This document shows, piece after piece, positions 1-7,574 of a stretch of 11,167 nucleotides of DNA. This DNA is from an uncultured Alistipes sp. (GTDB taxonomy: Bacteria; Bacteroidota; Bacteroidia; Bacteroidales; Rikenellaceae). Position numbers and translations under genes: made by a program. The notes under the pieces were generated by a model. It ran no database searches. It saw only the letters and a program-made list of their open reading frames with translations, and was not told the DNA's origin. Position 1 is the stretch's first letter; every line of letters starts with the position of its first letter. Location of the stretch: positions 1 to 11,167 of the forward strand of contig CAMWJM010000014.1 in the NCBI GenBank assembly GCA_947174575.1, written 5' to 3'.

Positions 1-135
1 CGCTGCATAACTTCCGTCCAAATGCGGGCTTGCCTTATGCATAATGAAAAACTGGCTGCCTGCGGAATCGGGATGCATACTTCTTGCCATAGAGATAACT
101 CCTGAGACATGTTTTAAGTCGTTTTCGAAGCCGTT
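1..135 (-). CDS. Cyclophilin-type peptidyl-prolyl isomerase, internal fragment, probably foreign to this contig
   Basis: Reading down from 135, the frame gives about 45 residues that match the middle of a bacterial cyclophilin. The run starts NGFENDLKH and continues through GVISMARS, PDSAGSQFFIM and SPHLDGSYAA, the conserved core around the peptide-binding and catalytic face. Cyclophilins catalyse cis-trans isomerisation of X-Pro bonds. Both ends are missing: the window edge cuts the C-terminal part, and the N-terminal part is replaced by glycogen synthase in the same frame. Codon choice here (aga, tca, tta, agt, gtt) is much less GC-rich than in the rest of the window. The NGFENDLKH lead-in is typical of Firmicutes cyclophilins as I remember the family. 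The cyclophilin identity is firm; the foreign origin is inferred. Confidence 0.88.
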
Positions 136-915
136 GGGCGTTACGCCGTCGGGTGCGCGGTGGAGCAGGTATTTGCATTCGTTGGCCGTGATGTCGCTCA
201 CCGTGAGGAACGCGTCGTGATACGTGGCGGCCATCTTCTCGATCGAATGTTTGGCCGTGACGTTGAACTGGCGGGCCAGTTCGTCGGCGTTGAACTTCGT
301 CAGATCGTTATAGAGCGGCAGCCCGTTGCCGGCGATGCAGCGGCCCATGACCGTGGCGTGCGTGGTGAAAAGCGTCGCCACGTAGGGGGCATTGCGACGC
401 AGGTAGAGACCGCCGGCGGCCGTCATCCACTCGTGGAAGTGGGCGGCCACCTTCTCCGTGGCGGTGCAGAAGGTGTCGACATACGAGGCGATCACCCGAC
501 CTGCGGCATAGCCGAACAACACCGGCTCCACATAGTCCCACTGCCCCGAAAGAGAGTCGACATGGTAGTCCTCCCACAGCTTTTTCAGAATCTCGTCCTT
601 GTGCGGGAAGAGCGACGTGAAGTCGACCAGAACGACGATCGGCTCGCCCTCGATCTTCCAGCGGCCCACGCGGATGCGGATGCCCTCGCTGTAGACGCTC
701 TGCCGCCAGTTTTTGAGCAAGTTCAAGTCTTCTTCGAACTCCGGATTCACGCCCTCGTGCGAGAGGTCGGGGCCGATGAGCAGATAACGATCGCCGAATT
801 TGCGCAGAGCGGTCTGTGCCTTGGTCGAAACGACGGTATGGATACCGCCGACCTTGTTGCACACCTCCCAGCTCACTTCGAACAAATAGTCAGGGGTCAG
901 TTTCGAGTTGTTCAT
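116..915 (-). CDS. Glycogen synthase (GT3-type glycosyltransferase), N-terminal 266 codons
   Basis: The ATG is at 915-913 and the protein begins MNNSKLTPDYLFEVSWEVCN, followed by KVGGIHTVVSTKAQ. That opening is characteristic of the Bacteroidetes glycogen or starch synthase of the GT3/GT5-like clan, which transfers glucose from a nucleotide sugar to a growing alpha-1,4-glucan in the cytoplasm. KVGGIHTV is the N-terminal glycine-rich donor-binding loop. FHEWMT, TLFTTHATVMGR and VSDITANEC are further family landmarks up to about residue 255, followed by VTPNGFEND. The C-terminal Rossmann half, about as much again, is absent because the frame switches to cyclophilin sequence at 116-135. A consensus promoter lies about 45 nt upstream. 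The gene sits 190 nt downstream of hemW on the same strand, but its own promoter suggests separate transcription. Confidence 0.88.
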
Positions 916-961
916 AGTTTATTCAGATGTTATAATTTACGGGATAAGCTAAAAATCGGCA

Positions 962-993
962 GCAAAAGTAACACTTATATTTATATAAAACAA
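962..993 (-). promoter_or_regulatory. Bacteroidetes-type promoter for glycogen synthase
   Basis: On the minus strand, a -33 TTG (993-991) is followed by a 20-nt AT-rich spacer and TACTTTTG (970-963), which fits the Bacteroidetes TAnnTTTG -7 box. This predicts a leader of about 40 nt before the ATG at 915. The spacing and both boxes match the known consensus for the primary sigma factor of this phylum. Confidence 0.7.
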
Positions 994-1001
994 CTAATTC
1001 G

Positions 1002-1057
1002 CTCCGCCGTTCGCAGACTCCTGCGTCGTTGCGGGCCGCTGCAGGCGCTTGTCGGAG
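1002..1057. other. GC-rich branched inverted-repeat structure between hemW and glycogen synthase
   Basis: CTCCG (1002-1006) pairs with CGGAG (1053-1057). Inside lies a small hairpin, CGCAG-actc-CTGCG (1012-1025). The element sits about 50 nt past the hemW stop and just upstream of the glycogen synthase -33 box. In the hemW direction it is followed by gttgtttta rather than a clean T-run, so it could be a weak hemW terminator or a passive cruciform. No known RNA family is recognised. Confidence 0.3.
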
Positions 1058-1105
1058 GAATAATTCTTTAAAAATTTTAATAATAAATTAACATTGCACA
1101 CGTTT

Positions 1106-2218
1106 TCAAGCCTCGAAAAACGCCCCGATCACCGCATCGGAGACCAGAAACCGCCGGGGCGGAATCGCCAGACGCCGCCCGTCCGAGACGAGCGCGCCGC
1201 CCGTCTCCATGCCGCGGGCCTGCGCCTTCAGCCGCCCGATCCGCCGCTCGCCGAACAACCCTTCGGCCTCCGCGAGGTCGATCCCCTCGGCCGTGCGCAG
1301 ACGCGTCATCACATATTCGTTGAAGCGGTCGCGGTCGGACAATATTTCGTGCCCGGCCGCTTCGCCGGCGAGGTAACGGTCGACCGAATCGACGTTCCAA
1401 TGACGCTCGCGCCCGTCATAGGAGTGGGCCGCAGGGCCTATGCCGAGGTATTTTTCGCCGTGCCAATAAGCGGCGTTGTGACGTGCCCGGAAGCCCGGAC
1501 GTGCGAAATTGGAAACCTCGTAATGCTCGTATCCCGCCTGCGTCAACGCGTCGTGCACCGTCGCGAACTCTTGTTCGCTGACCGCCTCGTCGACCGGCGC
1601 GAACTCGCCCCGTGCCGCCCGCCTGCCCAATGCCGTATGGGGTTCGACGGTCAAATGGTATGCCGAAACATGCTCGACCTCCAGTTCCAGCACCCCGTCG
1701 AGCGACCGCCTCAACGCATCGCCCCCGAAGCCAGGGATGCCGAAAATCAGGTCGACCGTCACGTTGTCGAACCCCGCACGCCGGGCGGCCCGCACCGCCT
1801 CGACCGCCTGCACAGCGGTATGGCGGCGGTTCATCAGGCGCAGACAGGCGTCGTCGAGCGACTGTATGCCGATCGACAGCCGGTCGACGCCCGCCCGGCG
1901 CAACGCCTCCAGGCGTGATGCGTCGAGGTCGTCGGGATTGGCTTCGAGCGTGGTCTCCCCGACGGCCGAACAGTCGAACAAATCGGCCGCACGAGCCAGC
2001 AACTCCCCGATCTGCGCCGGAGTACAGAGCGACGGCGTGCCGCCGCCGAAATAGCGGGTGCGAATCGGTTCGCCGCCCAAATATCCCCGCTGCGCCTCCA
2101 GCTCCCGCCCCATGGCCGCCAACACCTCGTCCATACGCCGCAGGTCGGCGCTTTTGTAGAAGTCGCAATAGGAGCAAATCCGTTTGCAGAACGGGATATG
2201 GAAATAGAGTCCGGCCAT
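1106..2218 (-). CDS. hemW: HemW, radical SAM haem chaperone (formerly called oxygen-independent coproporphyrinogen oxidase-like)
   Basis: The protein has 370 residues from the ATG at 2218. It is a radical S-adenosylmethionine protein with a [4Fe-4S] cluster held by C11-x3-C15-x2-C18 in the run FHIPFCKRICSYCDF. GGGTPS at 58-63 is the SAM-contacting glycine motif. HNAAYW at 247-252 is the HemW-specific HNxxYW signature involved in haem binding, which separates it from the true oxidase HemN. HemW is thought to deliver haem to respiratory enzymes. Length matches the family (about 370-390). The frame is open upstream to 2278, but the family begins exactly at MAGLYFHIPFC, so 2218 is preferred. No Shine-Dalgarno is visible, as is usual in this phylum. 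It is read towards glycogen synthase and diverges from pckA. Confidence 0.93.
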   Translation of the reverse strand: MAGLYFHIPFCKRICSYCDFYKSADLRRMDEVLAAMGRELEAQRGYLGGEPIRTRYFGGGTPSLCTPAQIGELLARAADLFDCSAVGETTLEANPDDLDASRLEALRRAGVDRLSIGIQSLDDACLRLMNRRHTAVQAVEAVRAARRAGFDNVTVDLIFGIPGFGGDALRRSLDGVLELEVEHVSAYHLTVEPHTALGRRAARGEFAPVDEAVSEQEFATVHDALTQAGYEHYEVSNFARPGFRARHNAAYWHGEKYLGIGPAAHSYDGRERHWNVDSVDRYLAGEAAGHEILSDRDRFNEYVMTRLRTAEGIDLAEAEGLFGERRIGRLKAQARGMETGGALVSDGRRLAIPPRRFLVSDAVIGAFFEA

Positions 2219-2297
2219 AGGTCGATCGCGAGCGCCGACATTCGCAGAAGCACACATGCTCCCCGAGCGGCGGAACATCGCGAAAAAGATCGTTTAT

Positions 2298-2305
2298 CAA
2301 ATATA
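2298..2305 (-). promoter_or_regulatory. Possible -7 box for hemW
   Basis: TATATTTG on the minus strand (2305-2298) fits TAnnTTTG and lies 80 nt upstream of the hemW ATG. No TTG is found at the right distance upstream (the nearest is 27 nt away), so this is a weak call. Confidence 0.35.
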
Positions 2306-2496
2306 CATATTTTTTCGGGAATTCCCGCACTTCAAGGCGTTTTTCCGACTGCGACCGCGCTGCGCCATGCGTCGCCGCACACCGCCCATCCCTCGATTTA
2401 CCGCTTCCGGCAATCCCGTCCGCAACTCCGGGACAAGCCTTTGCGCCCCCGGCACGACAATTGAAACCGACTATGAATGAATCGGATAACGGGTAT
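2306..2496. other. Intergenic stretch, nothing recognised
   Basis: This is the upstream part of the hemW-pckA divergent region. Short open frames exist on both strands but none resembles a protein, none has a convincing start, and their codon use looks like chance in GC-rich DNA. I see no RNA gene or repeat. Confidence 0.5.
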
Positions 2497-2520
2497 CGAA
2501 AAAATAATAAATTTTTTTCG
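2497..2520. promoter_or_regulatory. AT-rich palindrome upstream of the pckA promoter
   Basis: CGAAAAAA (2497-2504) and TTTTTTCG (2513-2520) form an 8-bp inverted repeat around an 8-nt AT spacer. It lies about 45-65 nt upstream of the pckA -7 box, a position compatible with an activator or repressor site or an UP-like element. It could equally act as a hemW-region transcription barrier. Function is not established from sequence. Confidence 0.3.
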
Positions 2521-2540
2521 GAATTTTCACTGTTAACTTT

Positions 2541-2571
2541 TTCACAAATATGAAAGTTTTTCTACCTTTGC
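2541..2571 (+). promoter_or_regulatory. pckA promoter
   Basis: TACCTTTG (2563-2570), followed by C, is a strong match to the Bacteroidetes -7 box TAnnTTTG. At the -33 position (around 2541) there is only a T-rich TTTTTC rather than TTG. The predicted transcript starts near 2577, leaving about 150 nt of leader before the pckA ATG at 2726. Confidence 0.65.
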
Positions 2572-2576
2572 ATCGG

Positions 2577-2725
2577 TGAAACAGGTCGTGTGCGAACGAA
2601 GACCCGGATTTCCGAGGTAAGGCCGGCAGCCGGAAATACGCCGCAATCCGCTGCGGAGCCGGGCCGCCCCCGACCCGTGCCGGACACACGGAAAGATGAT
2701 GTTTAATTCTAATAATACGTTAGTT
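2577..2725 (+). other. Long, GC-rich, structured 5' leader of pckA
   Basis: The leader contains a long-range closing stem, CGTGTG (2587-2592) with CACACG (2685-2690). Within it, GGCCGGC (from about 2621) can pair with GCCGGGCC (from about 2657), and CCGCA/TGCGG forms a local hairpin. The last 30 nt before the preferred ATG become AT-rich, as is normal for Bacteroidetes translation starts. The arrangement resembles a folded regulatory leader. I could not match it to the cobalamin, TPP, SAM, FMN or ZTP riboswitch consensus from memory. Confidence 0.4.
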
Positions 2726-4333
<1,608 letters not shown>

Positions 4334-4355
4334 CCGTTCTCACCCCATCATACCG

Positions 4356-4395
4356 CTACTCCCGACCGCCGCAAGGTGGCCGGGAGTAGTTTTTT
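4356..4395 (+). terminator. Rho-independent terminator of pckA
   Basis: A perfect 9-bp stem, CTACTCCCG (4356-4364) with CGGGAGTAG (4381-4389), is extended by one mismatch and five more pairs (including one G-U) to a GCAA tetraloop (4371-4374). Six T's follow (4390-4395). It lies 23 nt past the pckA stop. There is no T-run on the other side, so it acts in the plus direction only. Confidence 0.93.
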
Positions 4396-4407
4396 GAACA
4401 GCTCTCC
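4396..4407 (+). repeat. Left copy of a 12-bp inverted repeat
   Basis: GAACAGCTCTCC here recurs exactly, inverted, as GGAGAGCTGTTC at 4810-4821. Together the two copies bracket the lectin-fold fragment and its AT-richer upstream flank. Confidence 0.5.
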
Positions 4408-4620
4408 CCGCAGATGCTGGACGCAGCGCACGGAAAGGCCCGAAGCCCGGTTGGCGTTGTTCAACGGGTTCACGTTGCCCGCGTTGAAGTTCAAGTAGCC
4501 TGCGTTGATGCTGCCTGCGGCATAGGACGACGACGAGAAGTAGAGGCCCCACGTGCCGACGTTCGTCAAGGCTCCCGACGACTCGTGGCGGTAGCCCGCG
4601 GCAGGCATACGAAGCAATCG

Positions 4621-4703
4621 CTGGAATGAATGGAGGAAAGGAACGAATCAATAAATCATAGGGAACATTCATTGCTGTAACTTTCCGCCAGACTGGAATG
4701 AAT
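4621..4703. repeat. 11-bp direct repeat flanking the upstream edge of the lectin-fold fragment
   Basis: CTGGAATGAAT occurs at 4621-4631 and again at 4693-4703, with 61 bp between. The first copy sits at the point where recognisable lectin-fold coding sequence begins. It could mark a deletion, slippage or insertion footprint; chance is not excluded. Confidence 0.35.
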
Positions 4704-4824
4704 AACTGACAACCCCGCAAAATCTTTTTTACGCTTTCTGCTGCCAGTGGATCGCTGAATCTACTTACCGCGCTGGCAGGAGCCGTGACCCCTGCCACTC
4801 CGGGTATGAGGAGAGCTGTTCGGG
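4704..4824. other. Intergenic stretch with short alternative hairpins, no gene recognised
   Basis: CTGCCAG (4741-4747) can pair with CTGGCAG (4773-4779), while the overlapping TGGCAGG (4774-4780) can instead pair with CCTGCCA (4791-4797). The two structures are mutually exclusive. No coding frame here resembles a protein. Confidence 0.3.
4810..4821 (-). repeat. Right copy of a 12-bp inverted repeat
   Basis: This is the inverted partner of 4396-4407. The repeat ends abruptly on both sides, with no further pairing, so it is a discrete 12-mer and not part of a longer decayed repeat. Confidence 0.5.
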
Positions 4825-4847
4825 AAATGCCGATCGACGATCCGGCA
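4825..4847 (-). terminator. Weak terminator-like hairpin downstream of the DUF3575 gene
   Basis: On the minus strand, TGCCGGATCGTCGATCGGCA (4847-4828) forms an 8-pair stem with one bulged G and a 3-nt loop, followed by only TTT. It lies about 75 nt past the DUF3575 stop. The short T-run makes it a modest candidate. Confidence 0.4.
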
Positions 4848-4921
4848 CGAAGAGACTAACCCCGTCGCACTTCGATATTCGGCGGCTTCGGGTTGAATTG
4901 CAGGTCGGGCCTTGGAATTTT

Positions 4922-5539
4922 TCACTTCTTCGGCTTGAAAATCCGATAGCCGATCGAGACGCCGATCTTGTTGGGATACCACTCCGACGAGCCGTTGAAC
5001 GGATCGGGATGCTCCGGCTGCACGGGACGGTGGGGATACATGTCGATCTCGCCCTCCATGCTGTAGCCGTTGTAGTGGCTGTCCATCCACGACCAGCCGA
5101 AAAAGGCGTCGACCAGCCACCGTTCGCAAAACCGGTATTCATAGCCTACGCACAAGCCGATCATCATGCCGTAACCCTTGCAGTAGCGGTTCTCGAAGCG
5201 GATGCGCCCGCCGTCCAGATAGGGTTTCGACATGTCGAACGCCATCATACCGAGGTTGCCCCCGAGATACCATCCATGGTTGTGCTCTTTGAAATAGTAG
5301 CGGTATTCGCCCATCAGAATGCCGAACATCATGTGCTTGTCGTCGATCGACTTCCAGGGCGAGAAGACGATCTCGGTCTGCATCGTCGACTTGGGCGATA
5401 TGGCGAACTCCACGGCCGGATTGACCACGCCCGCCAAAGCATACAACCCGTTGAGCTTGACATAGCCCTGGGCCGCAACTCCATACGAGCTGCATACGGC
5501 AGCCCACAGCAATACCGATATGACGATCGTTTTTTTCAT
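4922..5539 (-). CDS. DUF3575-family secreted protein
   Basis: The protein has 205 residues and unknown function. Residues 1 to about 23 form a clear Sec signal peptide (MKKTIVISVLLWAAVCSSYG, then a VAAQ cleavage region), so the product is exported to the periplasm or outer membrane. The mature part has alternating aromatic and glycine-rich strands (GEYRYYFKEHNHGWYLGGNLG, CVGYEYRFCERWLVDAFFGW, NKIGVSIGYRIFKPKK), which suggests a small outer-membrane beta-barrel. These landmarks match DUF3575 proteins of Bacteroidales, some of which lie near fimbrial (Mfa-type) loci; no fimbrial gene is visible here. It follows frr by 70 nt with a strong GC hairpin between, so it may be only partly co-transcribed. 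No promoter was found just upstream. An in-frame, protein-like stretch continues after the stop (see findings). Confidence 0.82.
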   Translation of the reverse strand: MKKTIVISVLLWAAVCSSYGVAAQGYVKLNGLYALAGVVNPAVEFAISPKSTMQTEIVFSPWKSIDDKHMMFGILMGEYRYYFKEHNHGWYLGGNLGMMAFDMSKPYLDGGRIRFENRYCKGYGMMIGLCVGYEYRFCERWLVDAFFGWSWMDSHYNGYSMEGEIDMYPHRPVQPEHPDPFNGSSEWYPNKIGVSIGYRIFKPKK

Positions 5540-5560
5540 GCGTCGCGCGTCGATGCAAAT

Positions 5561-5590
5561 CGCGGGCGGAACACGATGATCCCGCCCGCG
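5561..5590 (-). terminator. Strong GC hairpin between frr and the DUF3575 gene
   Basis: A perfect 9-bp inverted repeat, CGCGGGCGG/CCGCCCGCG (5561-5569 with 5582-5590), has a 12-nt loop. On the minus strand it is followed by ATTTGC, so the U-tract is poor. It is probably a partial terminator or mRNA 3'-end stabiliser for the pyrH-tlpA-frr unit. Confidence 0.5.
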
Positions 5591-5609
5591 AAAACGCAGG
5601 AGCCGAACC

Positions 5610-6167
5610 TTATACGGTCATGATCTCCTTCTCTTTTTTGTTCAGAATCTCGTCGAGGGTCTTGGTGAACTTCTCCAGGAGCTTCTGCGACTGCGTTTCG
5701 CCGTCCTTGGATTCGTCCTCGGGCATGCCCTCTTTCTGGGCTTTCTTGAATGCGTCGACCGCATCGCGACGGGCATTGCGCAGGCTGATGCGGGCCGTCT
5801 CGGCTTCGCCGCGCACCTGCTTCACCAGCTCCTTGCGGCGCTCCTCCGTGAGGGGCGGGATCGAGAGACGGATCTGCTCGCCGTTGTTCGAGGGCGTGAG
5901 GCCGATGTTGGCGTCGATGATCGCCTTTTCGATCGTGCGGATCATGTTCTTGTCCCACGGCTGGATCAAAATGGTCTTGGCATCGGGCACCGTGACGCTC
6001 GCCGCGCCCGACACGGGCACCTGCGAACCGAAATAGTCGACCATCACGCCGTTCAAGACGTTGGGCGAGGCCTTGCCGGCACGGACGTTGAGCAACTCTT
6101 CTTCGAGGTGATCGATGGCTTTCTGCATGCGGGCCGAAGCCTCGTCGAGAATGGTTTTGGTATCCAT
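5610..6167 (-). CDS. frr: Ribosome recycling factor
   Basis: The protein has 185 residues, the standard length. With EF-G it splits the post-termination ribosome so that subunits can be reused. Family landmarks are the N-terminal helix (MQKAIDHLEEELLNVRAGKASPN), the small beta domain with VPVSGAASVTVPDAKTILIQPWD and IGLTPSNNGEQIRLSIPPLTEERRKEL, and the long C-terminal helical pair (RISLRNARRDAVDAFKKAQKEG, SQKLLEKFTKTLDEILNKKEKEIMTV). The ATG at 6167 gives the canonical start and lies 27 nt after the stop of the thioredoxin gene, so the two are very likely one transcript. In most bacteria frr directly follows pyrH; here one gene intervenes. Confidence 0.97.
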   Translation of the reverse strand: MDTKTILDEASARMQKAIDHLEEELLNVRAGKASPNVLNGVMVDYFGSQVPVSGAASVTVPDAKTILIQPWDKNMIRTIEKAIIDANIGLTPSNNGEQIRLSIPPLTEERRKELVKQVRGEAETARISLRNARRDAVDAFKKAQKEGMPEDESKDGETQSQKLLEKFTKTLDEILNKKEKEIMTV

Positions 6168-6194
6168 AAGTCTATGAAATTATGCGAATATCGG

Positions 6195-6767
6195 TTATCG
6201 GTTCAGCAGGGTGTCGACGCGCTGCAGCAGTGCTTCGAACTCCTCCGGTTCATAGCCCACCGACGTCGCGACGACTTTGCCGTCGCGGTCGATGAGGAAG
6301 TTGCGCGGAATATAGTTCGAGGCATAGCGGTCGTAGACTTCCCGCTGCGGGTCGAGACCCATGGGGAAGTCGTAGCCCGTCTTTTCGCGGAATGCCGCCA
6401 CGGCCTCGCGCGTCTCGCCGCGCGAAACGGGCAGGAAGACGAAATCGCGCCCGGCGAAGCGATCGATCACGTCGCTCTTCACGCGCGCCAGCTCCTGCCG
6501 GCAGGGCGGGCACCACGTAGCCCAGAAGTTCAGCAGCACCACTTTGCCGCGCAAATCGACGAGGGCGAGCTTCTGCCCGTCGAACATCTCCACCGTGAAG
6601 TCGGGGGCCGCAGCGCCGGCTTTGACCAGCGTCGCGGCTTCCGCTTCGTCCTGCGCATTCTTGTTCGTGCGGCCGCCGCACCCGGGCAGCAGCAGAATCG
6701 CCGCCGCGACCGCTGCGATCAACACCAGCAGAATATACAGTCGTTTGTTGCTTTTCTTCGTCGCCAT
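6195..6767 (-). CDS. TlpA/ResA-like thiol-disulfide oxidoreductase, membrane-anchored
   Basis: The protein has 190 residues. The N-terminus is basic (MATKKSNKRL), then has a hydrophobic segment at about 10-28 ending LLPGC at position 30. This is either a signal anchor or an imperfect lipobox giving a lipid-anchored protein; the proline makes the lipobox uncertain. The thioredoxin fold follows: APDF at 54-57, VVLLNFWATWCPPCRQE with the redox pair C86-x-x-C89, and the cis-proline stretch YIPRNFLID (P154) ahead of RDGKVV. TlpA-type proteins reduce cytochrome-c or other extracytoplasmic thiols and are abundant in Bacteroidetes. The gene lies between pyrH (78 nt upstream) and frr (27 nt downstream) on the same strand. 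The 78-nt gap includes A-rich tgaaaag-like units of the kind common between Bacteroidetes genes, and a possible CCGAAA/TTTCGG hairpin. Confidence 0.9.
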   Translation of the reverse strand: MATKKSNKRLYILLVLIAAVAAAILLLPGCGGRTNKNAQDEAEAATLVKAGAAAPDFTVEMFDGQKLALVDLRGKVVLLNFWATWCPPCRQELARVKSDVIDRFAGRDFVFLPVSRGETREAVAAFREKTGYDFPMGLDPQREVYDRYASNYIPRNFLIDRDGKVVATSVGYEPEEFEALLQRVDTLLNR

Positions 6768-6845
6768 TTCGTCGAAGTGAAAGGTAAAAATGAAAAGTTA
6801 AAGGCCGAAAGTCAATGATACGCTTTGCGCGATTTCGGTCGGCTC

Positions 6846-7553
6846 TTACGATTTTACCCTCGTGCCTATTTTCTCGCCCGCGAGGAGCTTGCCCAGGTTG
6901 CCGGGGGTGTCCATGTCGAAAACGACGATTTCCAATCCGTTTTCGCGGCAGAGCGTGAAGGCCGTGAGATCCATCACCTTGAGCCGGCGGTCGAGCACCT
7001 CCTCGAACGTGATTTCGTCGAACTTCACCGCTGCGGGGTCTTTCTCCGGGTCGGCCGTATAAACCCCGTCGACCCGCGTGCCTTTGAGCAGCACGTCGGC
7101 TTCGATCTCGATGCCGCGCAGGGCCGAGGCCGAGTCGGTCGTGAAGTAGGGATTCGACGTCCCGCCGCCGATGATGACCGCATAGCCGGCCTCCAGATAC
7201 TCGATAGCCTTGGCCTTGGAGAAGTATTCGCCGATCGGCTCCATGCGGATCGAGGTGAGCACCTTGGCTTTCACGCCGTTGTCTTCCAGCGCCGACTGCA
7301 GGGCCAGCGAGTTGATGATCGTGGCCAGCATACCCATCTGGTCGCCTTTCACGCGGTCGAAGCCTCTCCTGGCGCCCGTCATGCCGCGGAAGATGTTGCC
7401 TCCGCCGATGACGATGCCGACCTGCACGCCTGCGGCCATCGCCGCTGCGATCTGCTCGGCGTAGGAACGCAGCACCTCGGGCGAGAGACCGTATTTCTGC
7501 TCGCCCTGCAACGATTCGCCGCTCAATTTCAGAAGTATCCGTCTGTATTTCAT
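6846..7553 (-). CDS. pyrH: UMP kinase
   Basis: The protein has 235 residues. It phosphorylates UMP to UDP with ATP and is a hexamer of the amino-acid-kinase family. Visible motifs are LLKLSGESLQG (7-17, ATP site), IVIGGGNIFRG (47-57), GFDRVKGDQMGMLATIIN (UMP-binding helix region), AVIIGGGTSNPYFTTD (125-140) and DVLLKGTRVDGVYTADP (153-169). The frame stays open to 7715, but the family begins at MKYRRILLKLSGES, which fixes the ATG at 7553. It heads a minus-strand cluster with tlpA-like and frr genes, served by a promoter at about 7575-7605, and diverges from the GH2 gene. rpsB and tsf, its usual neighbours, are not in the window. Confidence 0.97.
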   Translation of the reverse strand: MKYRRILLKLSGESLQGEQKYGLSPEVLRSYAEQIAAAMAAGVQVGIVIGGGNIFRGMTGARRGFDRVKGDQMGMLATIINSLALQSALEDNGVKAKVLTSIRMEPIGEYFSKAKAIEYLEAGYAVIIGGGTSNPYFTTDSASALRGIEIEADVLLKGTRVDGVYTADPEKDPAAVKFDEITFEEVLDRRLKVMDLTAFTLCRENGLEIVVFDMDTPGNLGKLLAGEKIGTRVKS

Positions 7554-7574
7554 CCGTTCTGACCGTTTGATATG

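Larger units (their letters stand above)
4348..4650 (-). pseudogene. Orphan C-terminal fragment of a lectin-fold (DGR variable-region / FSMP type) protein
   Basis: Downstream of an in-frame TGA at 4650-4648, the minus-strand frame encodes RMPAAGYR, SSGALTNVGT, LYFSSSSYAAG, LNFNAGNVNPLNNANR and SGLSVRCVQHL. This is the C-terminal end of the C-type-lectin or formylglycine-enzyme-like fold found in the 'Fibrobacter succinogenes major paralogous' (FSMP) family. It is also the form of variable region seen in Bacteroidales diversity-generating retroelement (DGR) target proteins. The similarity starts abruptly near 4618, and no N-terminal part precedes it. The only nearby start is a TTG at 4617. After VQHL the frame runs through the pckA terminator and stops at 4348. 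No reverse transcriptase, accessory gene or second copy of the repeat is in the window. It is best read as a remnant or detached cassette; expression is doubtful. Confidence 0.6.

Noticed and set aside
160..1071. A 303-codon plus-strand frame opposite glycogen synthase
   Set aside because: It is antisense to a gene with strong family motifs and runs into the AT-rich promoter region; no protein-like motifs are seen.
2219..2278. A 20-residue longer N-terminus for hemW
   Set aside because: HemW proteins start right at the M-x-x-x-Y-x-HIPFC segment; the extra codons look like leader DNA.
2696..2725. Earlier ATG starts for pckA (2696, 2699)
   Set aside because: They would add 9-10 residues not found in homologues, and the GGAAAG upstream is too close to serve as a ribosome site. 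The ATG at 2726 aligns with the family start.
2577..2725. A known riboswitch (cobalamin, TPP, SAM, FMN, ZTP) in the pckA leader
   Set aside because: None of the conserved boxes I know for these classes is present, so only an unclassified structured leader is reported.
4340..4798. A 152-codon minus-strand frame starting MAGVTAPASAV
   Set aside because: It is in a different frame from the recognisable lectin-fold fragment, has no protein-like features, and overlaps the pckA terminator.
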